Assembly: GCA_030424595.1 (NCBI GenBank) | Contig: JAUHWG010000021.1 | Span: 62,001 to 126,000, forward strand | Length of the DNA: 64,000 nucleotides | Reading direction: 5' to 3' | Origin: Polyangia bacterium | GTDB lineage: Bacteria; Myxococcota_A; Polyangia; Nannocystales; Nannocystaceae | Translations under genes and position numbers: made by a program | Part shown: positions 50,653-59,534 of the stretch, piece after piece | How the letters are laid out: every line of letters begins with the position of its first letter | Numbering within the stretch: the stretch's first letter is position 1 | The notes under the pieces: model-generated | Databases searched by the model: none | Seen by the model: the letters and a program-made list of their open reading frames with translations, nothing else | What the model was told of the DNA's origin: nothing

Positions 50653-53496
50653 ATGCAAAATGTCACAAGAATCCTGTCTCCCAGCCTGCTCACCTTGACG
50701 TTACTCTTGTCCGCGTCTTGCTCAAATGACGAACTCGGACTGGAGCACGATGTGGTCTTGACCATCCCCGTCGCTCCAAATGGGGTCGCTTATGTCGGCC
50801 GAGATATCGAGGAGTCCCTCCCCTGGGGACCCACCTCCTTTACCGTTGGTCCCCAGCGCACAGTGTGGGTCGCGGACGCTCCCCGCCGACGGGTACTCGT
50901 GTACGACGGAAATACGGGCGAAGCCATAGAGGTCATCGATCTTAGCGACAACGTCGAGCGGATCACCTCTCTCGCGGTCAACGAGCAGGCACTATATGTG
51001 CTCGACGTTGGCGCGCAGACACGTGTCCTCCAGATCATGCTCGATCAGCGCAGCATCACGGCCTATGAGATGCCCCCGAGTATCACGCTCGAGACCGGCC
51101 TGAACGGGATCTCGCTCGATGCGCGGGGGGCGGTGGTCGCCGAACTCCGAGGAGGCGCTGAGCGCTATCAACTCTTTGATCCACAGGGCTTGTTCGGGGT
51201 CAATGAGCGGCTGGGCTACGAAGTCGCCGGACATAGCGTTCGCGTGATCCCGGGAGACCCGAGCGGCATATCTCCAGGAGTGGGGAGCATCCTCGTGGAC
51301 GGCCTTCAGGTCGCGTCGATATCTCTCCCGAGCAACCTCATCGGCATGTCAGTCATCGGAAGCTGGGCGGATGGGACGTTCGCCGTGCGGCTCCATGAGG
51401 TTGCAGCGGTCGGCGGCGTCTTGGAGGTAGACGAAACCGTGCGGAAATACAACCTTGACGGTGAGTTCATCGGCGAGGCCCGCATTGACCTTGATCGGGA
51501 GGTAGTCCCCGTCGACCAGCGTCTCGCTGTCGGCGAGAACGGCGAAATATTCCAGATGGCGACCCGCGACGATCACGTCGCAATCGTCGCCCTGAGCTTC
51601 GCAGAGAGTCCGCTCGGGCGCACCCTCCCCCCGTCGCCACTAGAGATTGGCCCGAACCGTCCGAGCGAAGGGCCCATCCCGCGAGCGCAGTGCGTCACAG
51701 GCAAGCAGATGCTCGACCTTGCAGAGGCCTACGCCAGCCACAAGCAGTACTACTCCGAGATAAACGTCAACGGCGAGTGTTCGCAGCGGACCGTCCCCGG
51801 GTGGCTTTCCGTTGGCGAGCACGTCGGCGTCGCCTACGACTGGGGCGGCTTCGACAGCCTCGAGTCCTACACAGCCGAACTCGCTGGCGGAGCGCAAGCG
51901 GGCGATATCAACGTCTATAAGCCTGGCAACGTCGAGTGCTCGCGCGGCGTCGACTGCTCGGGCTTCGTCTCCCGGCTTTGGCAGCTCCCCGGGAAGAAAG
52001 GCACCAGTACGCTTCTAGAGGTCTCGAAAGCCATAGACAAGGAGGCGATGCTCGTCGGTGATGTCTTCAACAAGCCAGGCTCGCATGTCGTCATGCTCGC
52101 TAGCCCCGACGTCGGTCAGGACGCGGTCCAGATCGCTGAGTCCGCCGCTGGAGGGATCGGTCGGGTGGTGATCCGAAGCGTCGGCTGGGACTACCTCAAC
52201 AACTACGGCTTCCGCCGGTCCAACAATCACTGCGGATACTTCGATGATGCCGAGCCGTGTGTCACCGGTGGTTTCACGGCTCCTGCTCAAGTCGACGGCG
52301 ACCAGCTCCTCCTCAAAGCATCGTTCGCGGCCCCCGAGGGGCTCCTGCGCTACTCGATCGTCACGGACGGCGAGAACATCTCCTCCTACGACTACCCGAT
52401 GCCAGCGCCCACGCAGGACACCATCGACATTGCCGTCGATATCAGCGAGCTCGACCCTGGTGAGCATACGATTGGACTATGGGTCAAGGACGTCTACCAT
52501 TGCACCAACGGAGCAGCCGTCGACGCCACAGTGATCGAGGTAACCGACGACGGCGGAGAGTGCGTGCCAGAGTCCGACTCGGCATGTATGGCAGACGACG
52601 TCTACTGGCTCGACAGTTGCGGCCAGGCGGGCCTTCTCAAGGAGGACTGCGGGTACGACTCGCCTATCGGTGGCAGCTACTGCATGGGCGGCGACGTCTA
52701 CCTCGACTACCAAGATGCCGGCTGTACAAACGGGCAGTGCACGTCAGAGGTCACGCCAAAGCTTGAGCAATCCTGTGGCGGTGATGGCTGTAGCCAGGGG
52801 AGCTGCAATGGTTGCCAGAATAACGACTACGCGCAGTGTCTCGGAGGCGACGTCCACTGGTTCGATAGCTGTGACGTCCCCACGTCGGTCAAGGAAGACT
52901 GCGGAAACGACAGCTATGTCGGAGGGGACTACTGCATGGGGGGAGACGTCTACCGAGACTATGAGACCGTCGGCTGCTCGGGCTCGAAATGCACCTCAGA
53001 CGTAGATCCAAAGCTCCAGGAAAGCTGTGGTGGCGACGGCTGCAGCAACGGCTCGTGCCTGCAGTGTGAGGACTTCTTTGACGTCACAAGTTACGAATGT
53101 TCGAGCTATACGAACGCCAACGGGTTAGAGAACGAGGTCATTGAGGTGTGCGGGACCACGAATGCGCAAACGGGCTACATGACGGTCAAGGCACGAAAGT
53201 GGGACGGTTCAACCTTCGGCACGCGCCCCTACCAGGTGCGTGTGTCGGCTCTCGGCGACGACCCGTGCGGCCCAGACTCCTACAACTTCGTCGTATCGGA
53301 CTCCAACCCGACTGGAGTCGGATCAAAGCAGCTGACGTTCACCTTCCAGTCCATCTGGCTCCAGGGGCAAACGGACAAGGCATACTGTGTCACTGCATCG
53401 ACAACGCCAAACGATCCTGGGTACGATCCGAACGACCCCAAGCAGGAGTCTTGGTGGTGGTCGGACAAACTCGCGCTCAAGAAGAGCTGTCAGTGA
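50653..53496 (+). CDS. Lipoprotein: beta-propeller, NlpC/P60-like peptidase, Cys-rich repeats
   Basis: 947 aa from ATG at 50653; TTG at 50608 would add 15 residues. The signal LLTLTLLLSASC has a lipobox. Residues about 40-340 have propeller-like strands (TVWVADAPRRRVLVYDGNTG, ALYVLDVGAQTRVLQIML). Residues about 360-530 carry GVDCSGFVSRLWQLPGKKG (Cys near 434) and GSHVVMLASPD, the Cys and His of NlpC/P60 endopeptidases. Residues about 637-805 are two tandem Cys-rich units (CMADDVYWLDSCGQAGLLKE and CLGGDVHWFDSCDVPTSVKE). A C-terminal beta domain ends with LKKSC. Codon use is visibly less GC-rich than in the glucan genes, suggesting horizontal origin. It probably cleaves cell-wall peptides, perhaps of prey. 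Confidence 0.8.
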   Translation: MQNVTRILSPSLLTLTLLLSASCSNDELGLEHDVVLTIPVAPNGVAYVGRDIEESLPWGPTSFTVGPQRTVWVADAPRRRVLVYDGNTGEAIEVIDLSDNVERITSLAVNEQALYVLDVGAQTRVLQIMLDQRSITAYEMPPSITLETGLNGISLDARGAVVAELRGGAERYQLFDPQGLFGVNERLGYEVAGHSVRVIPGDPSGISPGVGSILVDGLQVASISLPSNLIGMSVIGSWADGTFAVRLHEVAAVGGVLEVDETVRKYNLDGEFIGEARIDLDREVVPVDQRLAVGENGEIFQMATRDDHVAIVALSFAESPLGRTLPPSPLEIGPNRPSEGPIPRAQCVTGKQMLDLAEAYASHKQYYSEINVNGECSQRTVPGWLSVGEHVGVAYDWGGFDSLESYTAELAGGAQAGDINVYKPGNVECSRGVDCSGFVSRLWQLPGKKGTSTLLEVSKAIDKEAMLVGDVFNKPGSHVVMLASPDVGQDAVQIAESAAGGIGRVVIRSVGWDYLNNYGFRRSNNHCGYFDDAEPCVTGGFTAPAQVDGDQLLLKASFAAPEGLLRYSIVTDGENISSYDYPMPAPTQDTIDIAVDISELDPGEHTIGLWVKDVYHCTNGAAVDATVIEVTDDGGECVPESDSACMADDVYWLDSCGQAGLLKEDCGYDSPIGGSYCMGGDVYLDYQDAGCTNGQCTSEVTPKLEQSCGGDGCSQGSCNGCQNNDYAQCLGGDVHWFDSCDVPTSVKEDCGNDSYVGGDYCMGGDVYRDYETVGCSGSKCTSDVDPKLQESCGGDGCSNGSCLQCEDFFDVTSYECSSYTNANGLENEVIEVCGTTNAQTGYMTVKARKWDGSTFGTRPYQVRVSALGDDPCGPDSYNFVVSDSNPTGVGSKQLTFTFQSIWLQGQTDKAYCVTASTTPNDPGYDPNDPKQESWWWSDKLALKKSCQ

Positions 53497-53501
53497 TGAT
53501 T

Positions 53502-53534
53502 GGCATCGCGGGCCCGCTTGGACCCCGCGATGCC
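53502..53534 (+). terminator. Strong terminator hairpin
   Basis: GGCATCGCGGG / CCCGCGATGCC, a perfect 11-bp stem with an 11-base loop, starting 5 bases after the stop of the NlpC/P60 gene. No U-tract. Confidence 0.65.
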
Positions 53535-53688
53535 CCCACAGGGTCGCGGCGGTGCGCAGGCCTGTCGATAGGGGGCTTCAGGATTTCGTATGGGCTGAGA
53601 AGGGGTCGAAAACCCAGGGGGGCGGTGCTGACGAGGGTGTAGCATCGCGCACTGCGTGCGCGAGGGGGTGGGGTGCATGGTGGTGCTC

Positions 53689-54417
53689 ATGCGTGACCGA
53701 GACTTGTACGCGAAGCTTCTGGGCATCTAAACGCCCTGGTTTGTTCGGGAGGTCGACGCCCGGCTTGAGGCGCGCGAGGTCGAGGTCCAGATCGGGCTCG
53801 CCCCGCGACAACGACTTACGTGCCCTGAGTGCGGAGCTACCTGCGCGAGGTACGACACGAGAGCGCGATCTTGGCGGCATCTCGACACGATGCAGTACCG
53901 AACGGTGCTGACGGCTGATGTGCCGCGGGTCCAGTGCAAGGAGCACGGGGTGAAGCAGGTGGTGGTGCCGTGGGCGGAGCCTGGGTCGCGGCTCACCGCG
54001 CTCTTCGAGTCCTTGGTGATCGATTGGTTCGCGGAGGCGAGCATCTCGGCAGTCGCGAAGATGCTCCGGATGACCTGGGACGAGGTCGACGGCGTGATGA
54101 GCCGAGCCGTGGTCCGTGGCCTCGCTCGTCGAGAGTCGTTGCCGCTGCGGACGATCGGCGTCGATGAGACCTCGTTCCAAAAGCGGCATGAGTACGTCAC
54201 GGTCGTGTATGACACGGAGCGAGCGCGGGTCCAGGAGGTCCTCGATGGGCGTAAGCAGGAGGACCTTGAGGGCTTCTTCTGGGACGCGCCGCTTGAGCAC
54301 CTCTTGACGCTCAAGTATGTCTCGATAGACATGTGGCCCGCCGATGTTAGCGCTGTTGCGAATCACATCGAGGAGCCTGAGAAGAAGATCAGCTTCTACC
54401 GCTTTCATGTCGCGTAA
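53689..54417 (+). pseudogene. ISL3-family transposase, 5' part, with premature stop
   Basis: ATG at 53689 reads MRDRDLYAKLLGI, then TAA at 53728, then continues in frame with TPWFVREVDARLEAREVEV, the zinc ribbon LTCPECGATCARYDTR, RSWRHLDTMQYRTVL, the catalytic region LPLRTIGVDETSFQKRHEY (DDE Asp), VVYDTERARVQEVLDGRK and SIDMWPADVSAVANHI. It ends FYRFHVA and TAA at 54415. Intact ISL3 transposases are about 400 aa, so the last 170 residues, with the final Glu, are missing. A shorter product could start at 53890. Not functional. Confidence 0.85.
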
Positions 54418-55617
54418 CACCTCATCGACGAGCTGCTTTAGCAGCACCAACCAGGCGAGGATCTCTTTGGATCCGCGGGTCTCGTATCCCAGCTTACGAA
54501 GAGGCTGATGGAGCGGATCCTCGAGGCGGAGATGTCCAACCACCTCGGGTACGAGCGGGGCGACCGCACCACCGCCGGAGAATCGGGTAACACACGGAAC
54601 GGGAAGAGCCCCAAGCGAGTCAAGACGCTCCATGGCGAGCTCCAGCTCGACGTGCCGCGCGACCGCGACAGCAGCTTTGAGCCGTAGATCGTCAGAAAGC
54701 ACCAGCGGCGGCTCAAGGGCTTCGACGACCGCGTTCTCTCGCTCTACTCGCGGGGGATGACGGTCCGCGAGATCCAGGGGCACCTCGAGGAACTCTACCA
54801 GGTCGAGGTCTCGCCGGACCTGATCTCGCAGGCGACCCATGCTGTCTGGGAGGACATCCAGGCGTGGCGCAACCGGCCGCTGCAGGCGGTGTGGCCGATC
54901 GTGTACCTCGACGCACTGGTGGTCCGCGTGCGCCACGAGGGCGTCGTGACGCGCAAGTCGGTGTACCTCGCGATCGGCGTCAACCTCGACGGCACCAAGG
55001 AGGCCCTCGGGCTGTGGATCGAGGAGAACGAGGGCGCCCGCTTCTGGCTCAAGGTCGTCACCGAGCTCAAGAACCGCGGCGTCGAGGACATGCTCATCGT
55101 CTGCTGCGACGGGCTCAAGGGCTTCCCTGAGGCGATCGAGGCGGTCTTCGAGAAGACGGTCGTGCCGCTGTGCATCGTCCACATGATCCGCAGCTCGACC
55201 CGCTTCGTCGCCTACAAGGACCGCAAGGCCGTCTGTGCCGCACTCAAGCCCATCTACACCGCACCGTCGCACGAGGCCGCAGAGGCAGCGCTGGAGGCGT
55301 TTGACAGCGAATGGGGAGAGCGGTATCCAATCATCACACAGTCGTGGATGGAGCACTGGGAGCGGCTCGTGCCCTTCCTGGAATTCCCGGAAGAGATCCG
55401 GCGGGCGATCTACACGACGAACGCGATCGAGTCGATCAACTCGCAGATCCGGAAGTACATTAAGAACCGGGGGCACTTCCCGGACGACAAATCGGCGCTC
55501 AAGCTGATCTACCTCGCTCTGCGGAACGCGGAGAAGAAGTGGACGATGCCGATCAGGAACTGGAAACTGGCACTGAATCAACTAGCTATCAAATTTGAGG
55601 GACGACTGCCTCTCTGA
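54407..55617 (+). pseudogene. IS256-family transposase with premature stops
   Basis: Mutator-type (IS256) transposase in the same frame as the ISL3 part. LIDELL is followed by TAG at 54439; then QHQPGEDLFGSAGLVSQLTK and LMERILEAEMSNHLGYERG; TAG at 54685 falls where family members have EPQIVRKHQRR. The rest is intact from 54757: YSRGMTVREIQGHLEELY, the catalytic LDALVVRVRHEGVVT, DMLIVCCDGLKGFPEAIEAV and the ending TTNAIESINSQIRKYIKNRG. An ATG at 54407 in another frame (MSRN) may be its native start with a one-base deletion. The 286-codon frame from 54757 lacks the N-terminal DNA-binding part. Confidence 0.9.
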
Positions 55618-55859
55618 GACCTGCGCGGTCTTCGCCACGAAAAATCAGACAGGCTCGCGCCAAGATCCTGGCGCCCAAGAAGCGCGCGTGTGGGTACCGA
55701 AACCGAGGGCGTTTCCGTCATGCGATCCTCTTCCACTGCGGTGATCTACAGCTACACCCCCAACTCGTGACCCACACAATTTCCTGAAGCCCCGTCGATA
55801 GCGTGCCGAACCGGTAAGAGTCTCGAGACCCCTCATCCGACCGACGCACTTGGAGCAGG

Positions 55860-57053
55860 CTATGATCGACAGCATCGTGCGTCCTTCGGGACGACGAGAA
55901 GGAAGAGCGCACTCGCAGAGGTTGTCACGGCGTAGAGGATGATGATCTTCGAGAGCGAGAGCGAGAATCGTTCGGCCAAGGCAGTACCTGTCAGATCGGA
56001 GATCGCGAGCCCCAGGTTGCCCAGGCTCAACATCACGCCAAACCCGACAGCCTCACGGGCCCTCGGACAGACCTTCGCCGCAAGTTCATAGAGGGGAAGG
56101 AGGGTCAACGCCGAGAGTGCGGTCGCGACAAACTCGATGACGAGCGCTGACCCCAAGGAGTCGTAGCCCATGTAGAGGAGCGAGCACGCGCCATTGAGGA
56201 TGATCCCCAGCGGTACGAGCGGCACCTTGGCGAAGTGGCGGCGGAGGGGCCCGAAGGCCGAAGCGCCGACCACCGCGCCGATGGAGCGAACACCGAACAG
56301 GAGCCCCATCTGCCCCTCCGAAAGGCCCAGCGTGTCCGTCTGATGGAAAAAGAGGAGGGTCTCGTATCCCGGCACAGCGTGGAAGACGAACATAAACCAA
56401 CCGACGGCCAGGACCGGCCGCGTACGCAGTTCACGCAGCGCCGTCCACCCTTCTCGGGGGTCTCGGGGTGACCTTCTTTGCAGACGCAGTAGCTGACCGA
56501 ACATCACGGCCGAGAGCGCCGCCCCGACGGCGGAGACCCAGCCGAGCCAGAGCTGCGCGAACGCGCCACTCAGAAGCGCCGCGACAACGCTCGCGCCGGA
56601 GGTCGCCTGAAGACGCACCGCACTGAGCCGATCAAAGCTCGCGGTCGCCCTGCCGAGTTTGACCATGTGCCCGCCTGCCGCGGTGCTGACATATGCTGCG
56701 AATAGGTTGATCGCCACTAGGCTGAGGAGGAGGAGGGTCTCGTCGCTCTCGCAGAGCGGAACGGCCGCCCAAGTGAGGACGCTGATGGCCGCGAAGAGCG
56801 TGCACCTACGCTCGCTCGCATGGGCCGACGACGCGTCGATCCACAGGCCGATGACCGGCTTTGCGTACCATGTGAGACCTGCGACCATCAGGAACGCGGC
56901 CATCGCCTTTGGTGTCAGCCCGTACGCCTCCTTGAGGTGGGTGCGGACCGGCAGGCGGAGGAGCTCCTCGACGCGGAGCCCCTGGGAGAGCGCGAACACT
57001 GCGGCCAGGCTGATGACCGGGGCGTAGCGAGAATCGGTCGATGCACGAGTCAC
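55860..57053 (-). CDS. MFS-type transporter (BT1/folate-biopterin-like)
   Basis: 397 aa from GTG at 57053, three bases after the stop of the upstream gene. About 11-12 membrane segments. The N-terminal segment LKEAYGLTPKAMAAFLMVAG, followed by TWYAKPVIGLWIDA, resembles the BT1 folate-biopterin transporter branch of MFS, which carries pterins and folates. GLSEGQMGLLFGVRSIGAVVG and ARAEAVGFGVMLSLGNLGLA-like segments fit the second half. The C-terminus ends KDARCCRS. Substrate is inferred weakly. It is the last gene of a three-gene minus unit with two unknown proteins. Confidence 0.75.
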   Translation of the reverse strand: MTRASTDSRYAPVISLAAVFALSQGLRVEELLRLPVRTHLKEAYGLTPKAMAAFLMVAGLTWYAKPVIGLWIDASSAHASERRCTLFAAISVLTWAAVPLCESDETLLLLSLVAINLFAAYVSTAAGGHMVKLGRATASFDRLSAVRLQATSGASVVAALLSGAFAQLWLGWVSAVGAALSAVMFGQLLRLQRRSPRDPREGWTALRELRTRPVLAVGWFMFVFHAVPGYETLLFFHQTDTLGLSEGQMGLLFGVRSIGAVVGASAFGPLRRHFAKVPLVPLGIILNGACSLLYMGYDSLGSALVIEFVATALSALTLLPLYELAAKVCPRAREAVGFGVMLSLGNLGLAISDLTGTALAERFSLSLSKIIILYAVTTSASALFLLVVPKDARCCRS

Positions 57054-57056
57054 GCG

Positions 57057-57896
57057 TCAGCCGACGAGGATCTTCTTGCGATATGGGGCGCTGCCCCGCG
57101 GAGGCGGGTATTCGTTGGACTCGACGAGCCAACGCCCGTCGTGGCGGACAACGGTATACCGCTGGTAGCTCGCCTCTCGCCAGTCGATCCGCGCGTAGTC
57201 CCGCTTCCCGAGATCGAACCACCGGAGGTACCAGTATTCCTTCGTCCGGACCTCCGCGAGGCCCTTGTCGATCTTGAGCACGCGGACGTCCATCAGGCGC
57301 TTGGTCGACGGGTTCGTGTGCGGCTGGCTGATCGTCCACCGGCGCTGATGGTGGCGCTGGACGATGAACTGAACCTTGCGATAGGCGGATCCATCGATGA
57401 CGAAACAGCGCTCGAGCGGCGCGAGGTGAACCTCAGGGAGATGCACGTAGGCTTGCCACTCCGCGTCGGTCGCTTCGGCGATCACACGCTCGATCAGCTC
57501 GCGCTGACTCTCGGTGTCCACCGCGTCAAACGAGTCGGCTGAGACCAAGAGCACGTACCCGTTTGCGCTCGGGTAGTTCTCGTCGACGAGGCTGAGAGAG
57601 AGGGCCGTCCGGATGTGGATGAGGCGGAGGATAAAGGGGATCGACCGTCCGGGCGTCAGGTAATAACGGCGGAGCTTGTCGTCGACCTCGAAGCGGTATT
57701 GCACCGCCTGCTGCGGCGAGCATGGGAAGTCCTGGGACGCGCCGGAGATGGCGACCTCGAAGCAATGCCGGAGAAAGAGCCATTGTTTGCTCTGGCGGCG
57801 GCCGACGACGCGGCGGCTCCTCATCAGTTGCTCAAATTCTTCTCTGACTTCCGACGCGACCGCACTCAGCTGCTCGGGGCGCAGATATGTTGCCAT
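57057..57896 (-). CDS. Uncharacterised protein, operon partner of the MFS gene
   Basis: 279 aa from ATG at 57896 (MATYLRPEQLSAVASEVREE); a longer frame from 57968 overlaps the tandem repeats. There is no signal peptide or membrane segment. It is helical at the start (SRRVVGRRQSKQWLFLRHCF), then strands: QYRFEVDDKLRRYYLT, SLVDENYPSANGYVLLVSAD, LERCFVIDGSAYRKVQFIVQ and VRHDGRWLVESNEYPPPRGS. No family recognised. Three bases before the transporter start, so clearly cotranscribed. Confidence 0.75.
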   Translation of the reverse strand: MATYLRPEQLSAVASEVREEFEQLMRSRRVVGRRQSKQWLFLRHCFEVAISGASQDFPCSPQQAVQYRFEVDDKLRRYYLTPGRSIPFILRLIHIRTALSLSLVDENYPSANGYVLLVSADSFDAVDTESQRELIERVIAEATDAEWQAYVHLPEVHLAPLERCFVIDGSAYRKVQFIVQRHHQRRWTISQPHTNPSTKRLMDVRVLKIDKGLAEVRTKEYWYLRWFDLGKRDYARIDWREASYQRYTVVRHDGRWLVESNEYPPPRGSAPYRKKILVG

Positions 57897-57927
57897 AGCT
57901 TTAGGATGCGCGCTTGTTCGAGGAAGA

Positions 57928-58359
57928 TCAACCAAACTTGGATAACTCGCCCTCGTTGGTCGATGCATCGGAGTCGGACGTGTCGGATGTGCCGGATGTG
58001 CCGGATGTGCCGAACGTTCGGACGTTTCGGACGTTTCGGATGTGCCGGATGTGCCGGATGTGCCGGATGTGCCGGAGGTGCCGGAGGTCCCGGTACACGG
58101 GTCGACTTTGGACTATGGCGCGTATTTCTCGCTGCCCGTCTCGCGGGCTGCGACGAGCTGCGGCTGCAGGCAGTGGGTCGTCGATGCCTCGTGCGATGCT
58201 CCGCTCTCCTCCACCAGCCAGCTCGACGAGGCGCTTCTGCAGCGGCGAGTCCTTCACGGAGTGCAGCCCTTCCTCGAGCGTCATCAGGACGAATGAACGG
58301 GTTACCGCGTAGTCGTTGAGCCCACCCGCAGTGTTCGTCGTGCCGACGAGCAGAATCAC
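57928..58359 (-). CDS. Possible small protein with 9-base repeat-encoded tail
   Basis: 143 aa from GTG at 58359. The first 60 residues look like a real protein (MILLVGTTNTAGGLNDYAVT, FVLMTLEEGLHSVKDSPLQK). The second half is encoded by the 9-base tandem array and reads RHIRHIRHIRHIRNVRNVR, then GTSGTSGTSDTSDSD. The stop is 31 bases before the start of the next gene, so it may be the first gene of the transporter unit. Competing frames exist on both strands, and the ribosome-binding site is weak. Confidence 0.45.
   Translation of the reverse strand: MILLVGTTNTAGGLNDYAVTRSFVLMTLEEGLHSVKDSPLQKRLVELAGGGERSIARGIDDPLPAAAARRSPRDGQREIRAIVQSRPVYRDLRHLRHIRHIRHIRHIRNVRNVRTFGTSGTSGTSDTSDSDASTNEGELSKFG
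57973..58092. repeat. 9-base tandem array with central palindrome
   Basis: About 12 units of ggatgtgcc interspersed with acgtttcgg, with a perfect 12-base palindrome ccgaacgttcgg at 58010-58021 in the middle. It lies in the upstream part of the transporter operon. Confidence 0.85.
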
Positions 58360-58666
58360 TCGACACGTTAGGCGAAGGATAGGCCTGTGTGAAACTCCAG
58401 GATGCCGAATTCAGGCGTTATCGAAGAGTGGACACTGTAGATAGATGTGGACAGCGGAGTAGCTGGGAGCCCCTCACAGAAATGCCCGAATTCGTGGGAT
58501 TGCGGCCGTTCGGCGCGCTGGGGGCGTTCTGGGAGGGGCTGTGACAGTACCGGGCTGTACTGCAAGCTTCGGGCGGCATGGGCCGACTGAGCCGACGATG
58601 GATCCCTCCCGGCCGAATCACTCACGCCTATCCCTCGGATCGCTTCGCCGTCAGAACCCGAGGTAG
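58360..58666. other. Gene-free stretch leading into the intron end
   Basis: Mixed-composition sequence without a supported gene. Near 58610-58665 the plus strand reads ITHAYPSDRFAVRTRG and then RSRMR, a peptide shadow I associate with the region just before domain V of some bacterial group II introns. No reverse-transcriptase ORF is visible. Confidence 0.35.
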
Positions 58667-58699
58667 GAGCCGGATGCGGTAGTACCGCACGTCCGGATC
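58667..58699 (+). ncRNA. Group II intron domain V (orphan 3' end)
   Basis: Thirty-three bases starting GAGCCGGATGCGG and ending GTCCGGATC fold as the conserved domain V hairpin: an 8-bp lower stem with one G-A mismatch, a two-base CG bulge at the canonical position, a 5-bp upper stem and a small loop. It is followed by TGTGCGGGGCGCCC, like a domain VI start. No intron-encoded protein or 5' part is present upstream, so this is a fragment. Confidence 0.65.
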
Positions 58700-58763
58700 T
58701 GTGCGGGGCGCCCAGGGTCCCGCGTTAGAGCGAGGTCCGTTTGCCGCGAGCGGGTCGACGCTC

Positions 58764-59534
58764 CTACCCGTCGCGGCGGCGACCGCCGACGAGCTCCCTC
58801 TGGAGTCGACGGAGGCCCTTCATGTCGCCAGCGGCCGCCAGCGTCGCCTGCTCGGGCCACGTGCTCGGATCGATGCTGCGAAAGCGGGGGCCGCCCCCGT
58901 CCAGGATCGTGCGGAGGGAGTCGATCGAGCTCGACGCGAGCTGGCGGAAGGTGGTGACGCCGCTGTCTCGCAGGAGGTCGCCGCACTTCGGGCCGATCCC
59001 CTCGATCAGTCGGAGCTTGTCGCCGCGACAGTCGGAGCAGGGGGCGCGGCGCCTCCTCCCCGAGGCACGCTCGACCCAGGTGTAGATCGTGCACAGCGCG
59101 TCGTGCCGGCGTTGACGGGCCTTCGAGCAGAGGAGTCGAGTCCGGGCGCTGCTCTGGCGGCGGAAGGTCGCGAGCGATCGGCGGCGAGCCGCACTCCGAT
59201 CGCGGCGGAGCTGGGCTGCGTCGCGGCTCTCCCGTCTCCGTCCGAGCCGCTGTTGGGCGAGCGCCTCGGCGATCTCACGGCGGCGCGTCTCAGCCTCGTG
59301 GGCCCGGTCTTGTGCGGCGAGGGCCTCGCGGACACGCCGAGGCTCCCTGCATTCTTCGCTTAGGAAGTCGGCGACGCTGGCCGCTCGGGCGATGGCCTCG
59401 GCCCGGCGCTGCTCCGCGTCAGCCTCGCGAGCTCGCTGGTCGAGCCTCGCCCGCGCTCGGATCGCCTCGACCTCAGCCCGAAGCTCTGCGATGCGAGCGC
59501 GTCGGCTTTCGCGGCGCTCTGCAGCCTCGCTCAT
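58764..59534 (-). CDS. Coiled-coil protein with helix-hairpin-helix C-terminal domain
   Basis: 256 aa. Residues about 1-125 are a charged Ala/Arg/Glu coiled coil (RAEVEAIRARARLDQRARE). APCSDCRGDKLRLIEGIGPK near 167-183 contains a CxxC and the helix-hairpin-helix GIGPK; the rest (LLRDSGVTTFRQLASSSIDS, DPSTWPEQATLAAAGDMKGL) matches the IEGIGP / TWPEQA... domain seen at the ends of many bacterial nucleoid- or envelope-associated proteins. It may bind nucleic acid or act as a scaffold. No signal peptide. Confidence 0.8.
   Translation of the reverse strand: MSEAAERRESRRARIAELRAEVEAIRARARLDQRAREADAEQRRAEAIARAASVADFLSEECREPRRVREALAAQDRAHEAETRRREIAEALAQQRLGRRRESRDAAQLRRDRSAARRRSLATFRRQSSARTRLLCSKARQRRHDALCTIYTWVERASGRRRRAPCSDCRGDKLRLIEGIGPKCGDLLRDSGVTTFRQLASSSIDSLRTILDGGGPRFRSIDPSTWPEQATLAAAGDMKGLRRLQRELVGGRRRDG

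Larger units (their letters stand above)
53572..55640 (+). mobile_element. Fused ISL3 / IS256-type insertion sequence relic
   Basis: Two transposase genes in the same orientation. The left end near 53572 (gggggcttcaggatttcg) has the GGCTTC-type character of ISL3 termini. The right end is probably just beyond the IS256 stop, near the short hairpin gagacc/ggtctt at 55616-55632. Terminal inverted repeats and target duplication could not be verified. The ISL3 part is cut short and joined to the IS256 part near 54400. Boundaries are approximate. Confidence 0.7.

Noticed and set aside
53578..55581. Minus-strand frame opposite the transposases (667 codons)
   Set aside because: It is a shadow of the transposase frame; the plus strand carries all family motifs.
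57973..58092. Possible CRISPR array
   Set aside because: Units are 9 bases, directly joined, with no unique spacers.
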